DNA of 40,825 nucleotides from Rhodanobacter sp. Its GTDB lineage: Bacteria; Pseudomonadota; Gammaproteobacteria; Xanthomonadales; Rhodanobacteraceae. The translations under genes were made by a program, and so were the position numbers. Where the stretch lies: positions 1 through 40,825 of the forward strand of contig DAIDKO010000100.1 of the NCBI GenBank assembly GCA_027450005.1, in the 5' to 3' direction. Within the stretch, counting starts at the first letter, position 1. Each line of letters opens with the position of its first letter. The notes under the pieces are model-generated. The model was not told the DNA's origin. It made no database searches and was given only the letters and a program-made list of their open reading frames with translations. Below, piece after piece: positions 1 to 9,620 of the stretch.

Positions 1-605
1 GGCGGGTAGCGCGAGGCGATCGGCACCGACAACACGCCCATGCCCAGCTCGCGCGAGGCGGCGATGAGGATGGCCGCCTCGAACACGAAATCCTGTGCAG
101 GCAGGTCGACCAGGTCGAGCGCGGCGCGCGGATACCAGCGCTGCCCGCTCTGCGTGTCCGCCACCGGCTGGCCGCAACCCCAGGAAATGCCCCAGTCCGC
201 CACCGCGTTGGCGCGCCGGCGCCCCTTCGGCTGCTGCGCCTTGTCCAGCAGGCGCGCACCGATCACCAGCTCGCCCGGATGCGCGGCGGCGGCGGCCACG
301 ATGCGCGGTATGTCGGCGGCCAGGTGCTGGCCGTCGCCGTCCATCGTCAGCACCGCCTCGTAGCCCTGGCGCAGCGCTTCGCGGAAACCGTCGCGCAAGG
401 CCTGGCCCTTGCCGCGGCGACGGTCGTGGCGCAGCAGGGTCACTGGCAGCGCGGCTACGATCCCGGGCGTGCGGTCGCTCGAGCCATCGTCCACCACGAT
501 CACCGGCGCGCCGAGCGCGAGCACGGACTCCACCACGCCGCGAATCGCCGCCTCCTCGTTCAGGCAGGGGATCAGCACGCACCAGCGCGGCAGCGGCGCG
601 TTCAA
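1..605 (-). CDS. Family 2 glycosyltransferase, 3' end cut by the window edge
   Basis: The first ~200 codons are present; the gene runs off the left edge. The protein opens with a GT-A nucleotide-binding fold: WCVLIPCLNEEAAI, then IVVDDGSSDRT and later MDGDGQH, the DXD-type metal/nucleotide site typical of GT2 enzymes such as dolichyl-phosphate mannose synthase-like proteins. A GVGS-type soluble N-terminus with no signal peptide suggests a cytoplasmic-face enzyme. I chose a TTG start at 605 because GGAG lies 8 nt upstream and the TTG overlaps the TGA stop of the preceding ketosynthase-like gene (TTGA), so translation is probably coupled. In aryl-polyene/xanthomonadin clusters a glycosyltransferase of this kind often sits beside the ketosynthases; its substrate here is inferred, not shown. 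The GT2 fold is certain; the exact role is not. Confidence 0.85.
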   Translation of the reverse strand, partial: MNAPLPRWCVLIPCLNEEAAIRGVVESVLALGAPVIVVDDGSSDRTPGIVAALPVTLLRHDRRRGKGQALRDGFREALRQGYEAVLTMDGDGQHLAADIPRIVAAAAAHPGELVIGARLLDKAQQPKGRRRANAVADWGISWGCGQPVADTQSGQRWYPRAALDLVDLPAQDFVFEAAILIAASRELGMGVLSVPIASRYP

Positions 606-1393
606 GCAAGCGGCTCCACGGTCACCCGCAGATCCGTCGTGGCCGAGAGGCCGATGCGGCAACTGTCGGCTTGCGTAGCCAGCAGCGCGAGCAAGGGCAG
701 CGCCGCGGCGCTCGGATTGCCGGCGGCTTCGCCGGCGAGCAGGACGGGCGCCGGCGTTGGCGCGGTGCCGTCGTCGGCCACGCGCAGCCGCAGCCGCGCC
801 TGCGCGTTCGCGCCAGCGGCCGGCGCAAGCAGCAGCGCGCAGCCGAACGCATGCGCGCAGCGCGTCATTTCCGCCAGTGGCCCGTGGCCCGCGGTGTCGC
901 TGCAGGCCAGCAACACCGGGCGCCGCTCGGCCAGTGCCAGTGCCGTCGCCTCCAGCAGCGCGGCGCCGAACGTGCAGGCACCCGCGCTGACCGCGCTGGA
1001 CGGCGCGCGGCAGCCGGTAGCAATGGTCCAGTAGCCGGCCGGCGCGTTGTGCACGGAGTGGTGGAAGCGCGTGGGCGACAGCTCGGTGGGGGCACGCGCG
1101 AGCGTGGCGCAGATCACGTCGGTAATCGCCTGGTCGCCATACGCGGAAGCGAACACGCAGGCCAGCGTGGTCGGATCGTATCCGCTTGCCGCCAGCGCCT
1201 GGCCGGCCACCTCCATCGCGAGACGTACGCATTCCGGGGCGCGGCGGCGTTCGTTCGCAGGCAGCAGCGTGGCGACCGGCGGGCTGGCGGAGTCCGGCGT
1301 CGCGCCGGCGAGCCGTTCGCGCAGCGCGGCGAAGTTGCCGAGCTGCGGCGACCACAGTCCGATACCTTCGACATACACATCCAGCGCCGTCAT
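602..1393 (-). CDS. Ketosynthase-like protein without active-site Cys (aryl-polyene chain-length-factor type)
   Basis: This 263-aa protein matches the N-terminal half of a beta-ketoacyl synthase (Ketoacyl-synt_2 type, as in ApeC of aryl-polyene clusters). Where catalytic ketosynthases have TACSSS, it reads SAVSAG (residues 133-138), so the nucleophilic Cys is replaced by Val. The C-terminal half with the two catalytic histidines is absent. It is therefore expected to be a non-catalytic partner that pairs with the neighbouring ketosynthase, as chain-length factors do. Its ATG at 1393 overlaps the TGA of that ketosynthase (ATGA), and its own stop overlaps the glycosyltransferase start, so the three genes form one tightly coupled operon. 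The assignment as an ApeC-like protein rests on the missing Cys, the short length and this context. Confidence 0.8.
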   Translation of the reverse strand: MTALDVYVEGIGLWSPQLGNFAALRERLAGATPDSASPPVATLLPANERRRAPECVRLAMEVAGQALAASGYDPTTLACVFASAYGDQAITDVICATLARAPTELSPTRFHHSVHNAPAGYWTIATGCRAPSSAVSAGACTFGAALLEATALALAERRPVLLACSDTAGHGPLAEMTRCAHAFGCALLLAPAAGANAQARLRLRVADDGTAPTPAPVLLAGEAAGNPSAAALPLLALLATQADSCRIGLSATTDLRVTVEPLA

Positions 1394-2586
1394 GGCGCGC
1401 GTCCAAACAGGAGGCAGGCATTGTTGCCGCCGAAGCCGAAAGAATGGCTTAGCGCTACGTCCACCAAGCGTTCTTCGCCCTGCCACGCGAACTGCGCGCC
1501 GCAGGCGGGGTCGGGTGTGCTGGTGCCGATGTTGCCGGGCACGAAGCCCTGCTCGATCGCCTGCAGCGCGATGGCCGCTTCCACGATGCCCGCGGCACCC
1601 AGCGTGTGGCCAGTAAAGCCCTTGGTGGAGCTGGCGCGCGTGGTTGCGGGAAAGCGGCGCGCCAGCAGCGCGGCTTCCATCTCGTCGTTCGCGCGGCTGG
1701 CGGTGCCGTGCAGGTTCACGTAATCGACCTGCGTCGCGTCGAGGCCGGCGCGCGCCATAGCGGCGTCCAGGGCCCGTTCCGCGCCGTGGCCGTCGGGATG
1801 CGGCGCGGACATGTGCCAAGCGTCGCTGGCCTCGCCGTAGCCAAGCAGGCGTGGCGCGCGCGGTGCGGCATCGATGCGTTCCAGCAGCGCGAAGCCGGCG
1901 GCTTCGCCGATCGAGATGCCGTCGCGGTCCGCGTCGAACGGGCGGCAGGCGGCTGGCGAGATCAGCTCCAACGCGTTGAAGCCGAACAGCACGTTGTCGC
2001 ACAGGCTGTCCACGCCGCCGACCACCGCCGCGTCGGCCAAGTCCAGCGCGAGCAGGCGCGCGGCGCTGGCGAACACCTTGGCGCTGGATGAGCAGGCGGT
2101 GGATACCGTGAGGCTGGGCCCTTCCAGTGCCAGCACGGCGGCCACGAAGGCGGCCAGCGAATGCGGCGTGTGCACGGCGGGACGGCGCAGGTCGGCGGGA
2201 AAGCGACCATCGCTGTCCAGGCGGCGATACGCCTCCTCGGTGGCGCCGATGCTGGCGGTGGAGGTGCCTAGCAGCAGCGCCAAGCGGCGGGCGCCATGGC
2301 GTTCGCGGGCGGCATAGACCCGGTCGAGGAAGCCGTCCTGCTGCAGGCCAAGCCAGGCCAGCCGGTTATTCCGGCACTCCTGATCAGCCAGTGCGGGCGG
2401 CAACGTGGTTGTCTCCACGCCTTCGACGCGGCCGATCCAGCCCAGTCGCGGCGCGCTGCCGAAATCGTTGCGTCGCAGGCCGCTGCGTCCCTGCCGCAAA
2501 GCCTCGCGCTGCGCGGCCAGCCCACCGCCGAGCGCGGTACTGACGGTGATGGCACTGACCGCAACGGGAGTCATCGGTATCGTCAT
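1390..2586 (-). CDS. Beta-ketoacyl-ACP synthase, FabF-like (aryl-polyene/xanthomonadin type)
   Basis: A 398-aa condensing enzyme (decarboxylative Claisen condensation of acyl and malonyl-ACP). The thiolase-fold active site is complete: Cys165 in VSTACSSSAK, His293 in NLHGTAS and His327 in KGFTGHTLGAAG, followed by the C-terminal SHSFGFGGNNA glycine-rich motif. Length fits the KAS II family. I use the ATG at 2586; a second ATG at 2574 is possible and neither has a strong Shine-Dalgarno. It overlaps the downstream Cys-less paralogue by an ATGA, and the pair resembles the KS/CLF pair of type II polyene synthases, so a role in aryl-polyene pigment synthesis is more likely than housekeeping fatty-acid synthesis. 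The 150-bp gap to divergent hemF must hold both promoters. Confidence 0.88.
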   Translation of the reverse strand: MTIPMTPVAVSAITVSTALGGGLAAQREALRQGRSGLRRNDFGSAPRLGWIGRVEGVETTTLPPALADQECRNNRLAWLGLQQDGFLDRVYAARERHGARRLALLLGTSTASIGATEEAYRRLDSDGRFPADLRRPAVHTPHSLAAFVAAVLALEGPSLTVSTACSSSAKVFASAARLLALDLADAAVVGGVDSLCDNVLFGFNALELISPAACRPFDADRDGISIGEAAGFALLERIDAAPRAPRLLGYGEASDAWHMSAPHPDGHGAERALDAAMARAGLDATQVDYVNLHGTASRANDEMEAALLARRFPATTRASSTKGFTGHTLGAAGIVEAAIALQAIEQGFVPGNIGTSTPDPACGAQFAWQGEERLVDVALSHSFGFGGNNACLLFGRAP

Positions 2587-2705
2587 CCTGCAAGGGTAAC
2601 AGTCCCCTGCGCTCGGCTCCTGACTGGACCATCGGCCGAGGCCGGCGCAGGCCGCGCGACGCTGCGCCACGGCGGCGCGGCGGCGCGGCGGGGCGTTCTT
2701 GCTAA

Positions 2706-3861
<1,156 letters not shown>

Positions 3862-4001
3862 GGGTATCGCCAGGCAGGCCATCGAAAGGATGGCACGCGG
3901 TCGTTGGACTAGGCCTTGCGGGGAGGGGGTATGGTCGAAGCGGTGTCGGCGGTGTCGGCTTGGCGGGGAGCGGCGACAGTCTGCTCCGCCGGTGGCGCGC
4001 G

Positions 4002-4651
4002 TTACGGCGTGTCGCCGCTGAACTTTTCGGCCGTGGCGCCCTTCACCGGGCCGATCTGCGCGCTGTCGCTGACCTTCAGCACTACTGGCCGGCGAAACTC
4101 CAGCGTGCCCTTCACCACCGCGTGGGGGCCGATCACCACCACCGGCTTGCGTTCGCTGCCCCAGTGGGACCAGCCATCGTTCGGCATGTCGACCAGGATG
4201 CCGACTTCGACGTGCGAGCCCGCGCCCACGGTGAGTTCGCCGGCCACGGTTTCGAGGCCGCCGGCGACGTGGGCGTCGTCCAGCGTGATGGCGCCGTTGA
4301 CGTTGGAAACGTGGCCGTTCACCTGGGCGCCCTGGGCGAGGCTGATCGCGCCGTTGACGGCCTCGACCTTGCCGTCTACCTGGCTACCGGCGGCCAGCCG
4401 GATCCCCCCGTTGACGGTACCCAGCTCGCCGGCATGGGCTTGCGCCCCCAGATCCACCGAGCCGTTGACGGTGCTGGCCTTCTGCACCACGCCGTGGTCG
4501 CCGACGTGCACGCTGCCGTTCACCGAACTGACGTCGCCGGCGTGCTGGCCGGCGTCCACGTGCAGGCTGCCGTTGACTTTGTCGATGTCGTTGTCCGCGG
4601 CGACGGCCGCCAGCGGCAGGAGCAGGGCGAGGGAGAGCAGGAGCGGTGCAT
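4002..4651 (-). pseudogene. Secreted VNG-repeat (beta-helix-like) protein, frameshifted at its start
   Basis: The frame ending at 4002 encodes about 185-200 residues built from ~18-19-residue repeats with the pattern tVNGsv.l..ga.v.G.v, at least five copies in the first 110 residues, then a tail with PVVVIGPHAVVKGTLEF. Such repeats are expected to fold as a beta-solenoid. Upstream in the same frame lies an obvious signal peptide (PLLLSLALLLPLAAVAADNDIDKV), but this frame has no ATG, GTG or TTG before the stop near 4680. The only plausible start, ATG at 4651 (MHR...), is one base out of frame, so adding a single base just after the ATG would restore a normal secreted protein. Either the sequence has an error here or the gene is a recent pseudogene. 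Function unknown; probably an envelope or extracellular protein. Confidence 0.65.
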
Positions 4652-4767
4652 GGGAGGCACTTCGTTCGTAGGAAGGTCACTACTGGGATGCCGCGGTCGC
4701 GCGAATGGTTGGCGTGACCTTGGCATGGTGGCACCATGCCGAACTTCCCCGCCGAGAACCCGATGCC

Positions 4768-5511
4768 ATGCACAAGCTCGTCCTGATCCGCCACGGCCAG
4801 TCGCAGTGGAACCTCGACAATCGTTTTAGCGGCTGGGCCGACGTGGATCTCACGGCGCTGGGCGAGCAAGAGGCGCGCGAGGCGGGCGAACTGCTGAAGC
4901 GCGAAGGCTACGCGTTCGATGTCGCACACACCTCGGTGTTGCGGCGCGCGGTGCACACGCTTTGGGGCGTGCTCGACGCGATGGAAATGTCGTGGCTGCC
5001 GGTGCACACCGACTGGCGCCTCAACGAGCGCCACTACGGCGCGCTCACCGGCCTCAATAAGGCCGAGACGGCCGCGAAGTACGGCGATGCGCAGGTGAAG
5101 GTGTGGCGCCGCAGCTACGACATCCCGCCGCCGCCACTGGAGCGCAGCGCCAACGAGGCCGTGCACGACCCGCGCTATGCCGCGCTCGAGCCCGAGCAGA
5201 TTCCCGACACCGAATGCCTGAAGGACACCGTGGCCCGAGTGCTGCCGTACTGGCACGAGGTGCTGGCGCCGACGATCAAGGCCGGCCGGCGCGTGGTGGT
5301 GGCCGCGCACGGCAATTCGCTACGCGCGCTGGTGAAGTACCTGGACAACATCTCCGACGCCGACATCGTCGAGATGAACATCCCGAACGGTGTGCCGCTG
5401 GTGTACGAGTTCGACGATAACCTGCAGCCGCTCAAGCGCTACTACCTTGGCGACGCCGCTGCGATCGAGGCGAAGATGGCCGCGGTGGCCAACCAGGGCA
5501 AGGCCAAGTGA
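4768..5511 (+). CDS. gpmA: 2,3-bisphosphoglycerate-dependent phosphoglycerate mutase
   Basis: GpmA interconverts 3- and 2-phosphoglycerate in glycolysis and gluconeogenesis, using a phosphohistidine. The 247-aa protein carries the phosphoglycerate-mutase signature [10 protein letters not shown] with catalytic His9, Glu87 in [10 protein letters not shown], and the second His181 in [15 protein letters not shown]. The insert and C-terminal tail ([25 protein letters not shown]) are those of the dPGM rather than the shorter histidine phosphatases. I take the ATG at 4768 as start because it puts [10 protein letters not shown] at the N-terminus as in the family; the frame is open further upstream but without homology. 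It is monocistronic and followed by a perfect inverted repeat. Confidence 0.97.
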   Translation: MHKLVLIRHGQSQWNLDNRFSGWADVDLTALGEQEAREAGELLKREGYAFDVAHTSVLRRAVHTLWGVLDAMEMSWLPVHTDWRLNERHYGALTGLNKAETAAKYGDAQVKVWRRSYDIPPPPLERSANEAVHDPRYAALEPEQIPDTECLKDTVARVLPYWHEVLAPTIKAGRRVVVAAHGNSLRALVKYLDNISDADIVEMNIPNGVPLVYEFDDNLQPLKRYYLGDAAAIEAKMAAVANQGKAK

Positions 5512-5520
5512 ATTTCCGTC

Positions 5521-5542
5521 GCGCATGACAGTCGTCATGCGC
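5521..5542 (+). other. Perfect 9-bp inverted repeat after gpmA
   Basis: GCGCATGAC and GTCATGCGC are separated by 4 nt (AGTC), 9 nt past the gpmA stop. There is no T-run, so it is not a textbook intrinsic terminator. It could end the gpmA transcript by a hairpin plus Rho, or be a protein-binding palindrome upstream of the next gene at 5625. Confidence 0.5.
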
Positions 5543-5624
5543 AATGCCTGCGTCGTGCACATCGCGTGGCGGCGGGCGACTCCGTTAGGCTGCAAGCCTA
5601 TCCGCCCGCAACGGATGTGCCGCC

Positions 5625-6179
5625 ATGCCAGCCCGCTTGGTGAACTTTGCGATCATCGTGCCGCTGGTGGCGTTGATAATCTGGCGCCGGATCAGCCGCA
5701 ATTTCGGCCGCCAGCCGATCCGCCGAAAGCGGATGGTCACGCGCATCGCGGTCTTCGCGGTGATCGGTACCCTGCTGATGCTTGCCGGCTTGCATGACAT
5801 CCGGCTGGCCGAGGGCCTGCTCGGCGGCGTGGCGATCGGCGCGACGCTGGGTCTCGCCGGCCTGCGCCTGACGCGTTTCGAGACCGATCCGGTCAAGGGT
5901 GACTACTACGTGCCGAACTCGTGGATCGGCGCCGTGCTCACCGCGCTGCTGCTGGGGCGGCTGCTATGGCGCTTCATGGAGCTGGCGCCGCAGCTGCAGC
6001 AGACGCAGGCGCTGGCCTTCGGCGGGGCGCCCGGCACGGTCATCGCGATGAGTTACCAGTCCAGCCCCTTGACCATGCTGGTTATCGGCCTGCTGGTGGG
6101 CTACTACATCGTCTATCTCGCCGGCCTGCTGGTGCATCACCGGCGCTACGAGCAGTCGCGCGCCGCCGCGGCCGCCTGA
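5625..6179 (+). CDS. DUF1453/CcdC-like integral membrane protein
   Basis: A 184-aa polytopic membrane protein. Hydrophobic segments fall at about residues 6-20, 42-58, 66-84, 103-120 and 147-168, with a basic loop (RRISRNFGRQPIRRKR) after the first helix, so about five inner-membrane helices are likely. The central LTRFETDPVKGDYYVPNSWIGAVL matches the DUF1453/CcdC-type family as I remember it. No catalytic motif is visible and the function of the family is not established. The ATG at 5625 is the first in frame and leads directly into helix 1. It converges with the next gene, only 3 bp separating the two stop codons. Confidence 0.7.
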   Translation: MPARLVNFAIIVPLVALIIWRRISRNFGRQPIRRKRMVTRIAVFAVIGTLLMLAGLHDIRLAEGLLGGVAIGATLGLAGLRLTRFETDPVKGDYYVPNSWIGAVLTALLLGRLLWRFMELAPQLQQTQALAFGGAPGTVIAMSYQSSPLTMLVIGLLVGYYIVYLAGLLVHHRRYEQSRAAAAA

Positions 6180-6182
6180 GCG

Positions 6183-6566
6183 TCACGGCGCGACGCTGAA
6201 GTCGATTTCCAGTGGATACGGCGCCGGCGTTGCCGGCGGCGCGGGCAGCGTCAGCCCAGCGAAATGCGTGGCCATGCAGGTGGCGACGGCCGTGGCCGGT
6301 TGCACCCCGAGGTTTTGCGGCTTGCCATGCTCATCCACGTCCAGCACCAGGGTGAACGGCGTCTTGTCGTTCTTGGAACGCGTCAGGCAGGCCTTGTAGG
6401 CGGCGGCGGTGGAGCCGTCGATCCGGCCCCACAGCGACTTCTGGTAGGCCGGCCCGGTGGCGGCGGCCTCGGCCATCTTGGCCGCGTGCACGCGCGCATC
6501 GAAATCATGGCTGCCGGCGGCCGGCGAGGCGCCCAGCAGCAGGGCAAGGGCGATGGCGGCGGACAT
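6183..6566 (-). CDS. Small secreted protein, unknown function
   Basis: A 127-aa protein with a signal peptide (MSAAIALALLLGASPAAG, cleavage probably after AAG). The mature domain has two spaced cysteines (YKACLTR and VATCMATHF) and a C-terminal block VQPATAVATCMATHFAGLTLPAP..YPLEIDF that resembles the Cys-rich energy-transducer (AgmX/PglI-like) C-terminal pattern; that comparison is tentative. The ATG at 6566 is chosen because GGAG lies 6 nt upstream and it starts the signal peptide; an in-frame ATG 30 nt further up is less suitable. It follows the EAL-domain gene on the same strand. Confidence 0.65.
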   Translation of the reverse strand: MSAAIALALLLGASPAAGSHDFDARVHAAKMAEAAATGPAYQKSLWGRIDGSTAAAYKACLTRSKNDKTPFTLVLDVDEHGKPQNLGVQPATAVATCMATHFAGLTLPAPPATPAPYPLEIDFSVAP

Positions 6567-6635
6567 GCGTGGCTCCGGAGAAAGGACCCGCGCCATTGTT
6601 CCACGGCGGGCCCGGTCGATGGCGTGGCAGGAAGG

Positions 6636-8429
6636 TCAGCCGAGCGCCCCGGCGGCGTGCCCATGCAGCCACCCGGCGACCTGCGTAGCCGGCATCGGAC
6701 GCGCGATGTGGTAGCCCTGCACTTCGTCGCATGCCATGTCGCGCACGGTGGCCAGCACGCTCTCGGTTTCTACTCCTTCCATAACCACGCGGAAGCCGAA
6801 GTCGTGGCCCAGCGCCACCATCGCGCTCACCAGAGCGGCGTCGTACCAGCGGGCGTCGATGCCGCGCACCAGCGACTGGTCTATCTTCAGGCTGTTGGCT
6901 GGCATGCGGCGTAGTGCGTCAAGGTTGCTGTAGCCGACGCCAAAATCGTCGATCGCGATGCCAACGCCGGCTTCGCGCAGCGCGACCAGCGTGTCGCGGG
7001 TGAGCTCGTTGTGGTGGATCGCGGTGCTCTCCGTGAACTCCAGCTCCAGCCGGTTCAGCGGCACGCCATGGCGTTGCGCGGCGGCGGCGAGCCGCGGCTG
7101 CAACTGGTTGTCGAGGTCGATGCTGGAAACGTTGAGCGACAGCCGCACGTCCAGGCCCTCTCGCCGCCATGCGGCCAGCTGCGCAATACCGCGGTCGAAC
7201 ACCCAGTCGGTCATCGTGCGCATCAGCCCCGCCTGCTCTGCCAACGGCACGAAGGTGGCGGGCGAGACCGCACCCAGCGTGGGGTGCCGCCAGCGCGCCA
7301 GTGCTTCCAGCGTCACGCAGCGGCCGCTGTGCAGCTCCACGCGCGGCTGGTAGTGCAGTTCCAGTTCCGTGCCCTCGGACAGCGCCGCGGCCAGTTCGGT
7401 GACCAGGAAGAATTCCTGCCGCTGCCGTTCGTCGTCGCGGCGGTCGTAGAGCGCCCAGCCGCGCGCGGTACCCATCGCCATCCACGCCGCGTTCATCACG
7501 CGGCGCAGTGGGTCGCCGCCGCGCAGCTCGCTCGCCTCTACCTCCAGCAGACCCACGCCCGGCTGCAGGCTCAGCGATATGCCGAGGCAATCCACCGGCT
7601 CGCGCAGCACCTCCACCAGGGCATCCAGTTGCGCGGGCGTGGGTGCCTCGCGCTGGTTCGGAAGCAGCACCGCCAGCCGCGACGGCGCCACCTGGTAGAG
7701 CTGCATCCCGGGCATGATCCAGCGCTGCACGCGCTCGGCGGTGGCGCGCGTCAGCGCGTCGGCATAGGTATAGCCCATCGCACGCACGAAGGCATCGAAT
7801 CGCGCCACAGGCGCGGTTTCGATCACCACCAGCCAGGCGGTACCGCTATCGTATGGCAGTTGCGCGCGCAGGTCGGAAAAGAACGCGTTGCGGTGTGGCA
7901 GCCGGGTGGCGGGGTCGATCCGGTGCAGGTAGCTGCGCAGTGCCGCACCGGTGCCGGCAAGGGCCGCCGCATCGCGCAGCGCGGCCAGCTCGCCATTGCC
8001 CAGCGACAGCCGCGGCTTGCGGTCGATGGCGAACAGGGCGCCCAGTTTCTGGCCGTCAAGACCGTACACCGCCTCGCACGCGAGGAAACCGACCGCGGCG
8101 TGCGCGGGGTCGGCGCCGGCAGGCAGGAAACGGACGTCCGCGCGGGCGTCTTTGATCACCTCCGCGGCGCCGTGGCGCGCGATGTCACGGCAGGCGGACA
8201 GCAGCGCGTCGTCCAGCGGCAGGGTCTCGGGCAGGCCGGGCGGGGCGTACCAGAACGCGCTGCCGTCGCCCAGCAGCAGCGCCACCAACGGCACGCCCAG
8301 CGTGTGCGCTGCCAGTCGCGCCACCGCCTCGAAGCCGGGTAGGGCGTGCTGTTCGGCGGCATCCGTGTTGGTCATGGCGGGCCCGTCGTCCGCCCGCTCG
8401 TCCATGGGCGCGCCCTTTGAATCACCCAT
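6636..8429 (-). CDS. GAF / degenerate GGDEF / EAL protein, likely c-di-GMP phosphodiesterase
   Basis: A 597-aa soluble protein. Residues ~30-165 look like a GAF sensor domain; ~170-335 are a GGDEF domain whose signature is lost (YQVAPSRLAVLLP where RxGGDEF should be); ~340-590 are an EAL domain. The EAL catalytic set is intact: EAL at 375-377, Asn433 in LSLNVSS, Glu464/466 in LELEFTES, Asp494-Asp495 in IDDFG, Lys515 in LKID, Glu551 in MEGVET and Gln571 in VQGY. It should therefore hydrolyse c-di-GMP, with the GGDEF domain at most a regulatory site. I chose the ATG at 8429 because GGGG sits 8 nt upstream; several other in-frame ATGs lie nearby. It is 66 bp downstream of zapE on the same strand. 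Confidence 0.9.
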   Translation of the reverse strand: MGDSKGAPMDERADDGPAMTNTDAAEQHALPGFEAVARLAAHTLGVPLVALLLGDGSAFWYAPPGLPETLPLDDALLSACRDIARHGAAEVIKDARADVRFLPAGADPAHAAVGFLACEAVYGLDGQKLGALFAIDRKPRLSLGNGELAALRDAAALAGTGAALRSYLHRIDPATRLPHRNAFFSDLRAQLPYDSGTAWLVVIETAPVARFDAFVRAMGYTYADALTRATAERVQRWIMPGMQLYQVAPSRLAVLLPNQREAPTPAQLDALVEVLREPVDCLGISLSLQPGVGLLEVEASELRGGDPLRRVMNAAWMAMGTARGWALYDRRDDERQRQEFFLVTELAAALSEGTELELHYQPRVELHSGRCVTLEALARWRHPTLGAVSPATFVPLAEQAGLMRTMTDWVFDRGIAQLAAWRREGLDVRLSLNVSSIDLDNQLQPRLAAAAQRHGVPLNRLELEFTESTAIHHNELTRDTLVALREAGVGIAIDDFGVGYSNLDALRRMPANSLKIDQSLVRGIDARWYDAALVSAMVALGHDFGFRVVMEGVETESVLATVRDMACDEVQGYHIARPMPATQVAGWLHGHAAGALG

Positions 8430-8494
8430 CGTAGCGTCCCCCTGCGTGGCCGCATGGTGCATGCACCGCAGGCTACCGCTGCCACGGGTGCCGA

Positions 8495-9613
8495 TCAATC
8501 GACGCGATGCGGCAGCGCCAGGTAGGCCTCGCTTTGCATCTCGATCAGGCGCGATTCGGTGCGGCCGAATTCGGCGCGGTGGCGCTCACCGTCGTACAGC
8601 TCGGTGATCGGCGCGGCGGCGGACAGCACCAGCTTGACGTGGCGGTCGTAGAACTCGTCCACCAACTGCACGAAGCGCTTGGCGGCGTCCTCGCCGTAGA
8701 CGTTGAACTGCGGTACGTCGGAGACGATCACCGCCGGGCCGGCCTTGGCCAAAGCTATGTAGTCGGCCACCGCACGCGGGCCCTCGCACAGCGCGGCGAA
8801 GTCGAACCAGAGGATGTTGTCGGCGCGCTTGCGCAGCGGGATGGCGCGGCCGTTCACCTGCATCGCGCCACCTTCGGCGACATCGCCCTGCGCGTGATCG
8901 CGGAACAGGCGTTCCAGTGCGCGCTGTGCCTCGGCGCCGGGAGGGGTGTAATACACCGCGGCCTGGGCTAGCGCGCGCAGGCGCCAGTCGCGTGAGGAAG
9001 CCATCTCGACCACCCGGCAATGCCGCTCCAGCAGGGCGATGGCGGGCAGGAAACGCGCGCGCTGCAGGCCGTCCTTGTAGAGCTTCGCTGGTTCGGTGTT
9101 GGAGGTGGTGACTAGCGCCACGCCGCGCGCAGACAGGCATTCCAGCAGGCGGGCGAGGATCATCGCGTCGCCGATGTCGCTGACCAGGAACTCGTCCAGG
9201 CACAGCACGCGACAGCGGGCGGCAAGGCCGGCGGCCACCTCGGCCAGCGGATCCTGGCGTTCGCCCAGCGCGCGCAGGCGCTCGTGCACTTCCTGCATGA
9301 ACCGATGGAAGTGCCGGCGCAGCGCGGTGCCGCGCGGCAGGCTGGCGACGAAAAGGTCCATCAGGAAGGTCTTGCCGCGCCCGACCGTGCCCCACAGGTA
9401 GAGGCCTGGCGGGGCAGCCGCGGGCTCGCTGGCGAGCAGCGATTTTAGGCGGCCGAACAGTCCGCTGTCGCTCGGCGGTGCGGCGCCCAGCGCGGCGTGC
9501 AGGCGGTCGAACTCGTGCAGCACCGCAAGCTGGGCGGGGTCCGCCTCCCAGCGGTGCGCGGACACGCCTTCCTGATAGCGCACGCTGGGTGCCGGAGAGA
9601 GGGTTTCGCTCAT
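8495..9613 (-). CDS. zapE: Cell division ATPase ZapE (AFG1 family)
   Basis: A 372-aa AFG1-like P-loop ATPase. The Walker A is GTVGRGKT (75-82) followed by FLMDLF, and the Walker B is VLCLDE (136-141) followed by FLVSDIGDAM, a family signature. TTSNTEPAKLYKDGLQR and the C-terminal FYDRHVKLVLSAAAPITELYDG complete the match. In E. coli ZapE binds FtsZ and destabilises its polymers late in division. The ATG at 9613 lies 7 bp after the stop of the alpha/beta-hydrolase gene, so the two are probably cotranscribed. Length and motifs are normal for the family. Confidence 0.95.
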   Translation of the reverse strand: MSETLSPAPSVRYQEGVSAHRWEADPAQLAVLHEFDRLHAALGAAPPSDSGLFGRLKSLLASEPAAAPPGLYLWGTVGRGKTFLMDLFVASLPRGTALRRHFHRFMQEVHERLRALGERQDPLAEVAAGLAARCRVLCLDEFLVSDIGDAMILARLLECLSARGVALVTTSNTEPAKLYKDGLQRARFLPAIALLERHCRVVEMASSRDWRLRALAQAAVYYTPPGAEAQRALERLFRDHAQGDVAEGGAMQVNGRAIPLRKRADNILWFDFAALCEGPRAVADYIALAKAGPAVIVSDVPQFNVYGEDAAKRFVQLVDEFYDRHVKLVLSAAAPITELYDGERHRAEFGRTESRLIEMQSEAYLALPHRVD

Positions 9614-9620
9614 GCGTGGA

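Noticed and set aside
95-1723. Long plus-strand open frame of 542 codons
   Set aside because: It is Arg/Ala/Pro-rich antisense shadow of the ketosynthase and glycosyltransferase genes, which have clear motifs on the other strand.
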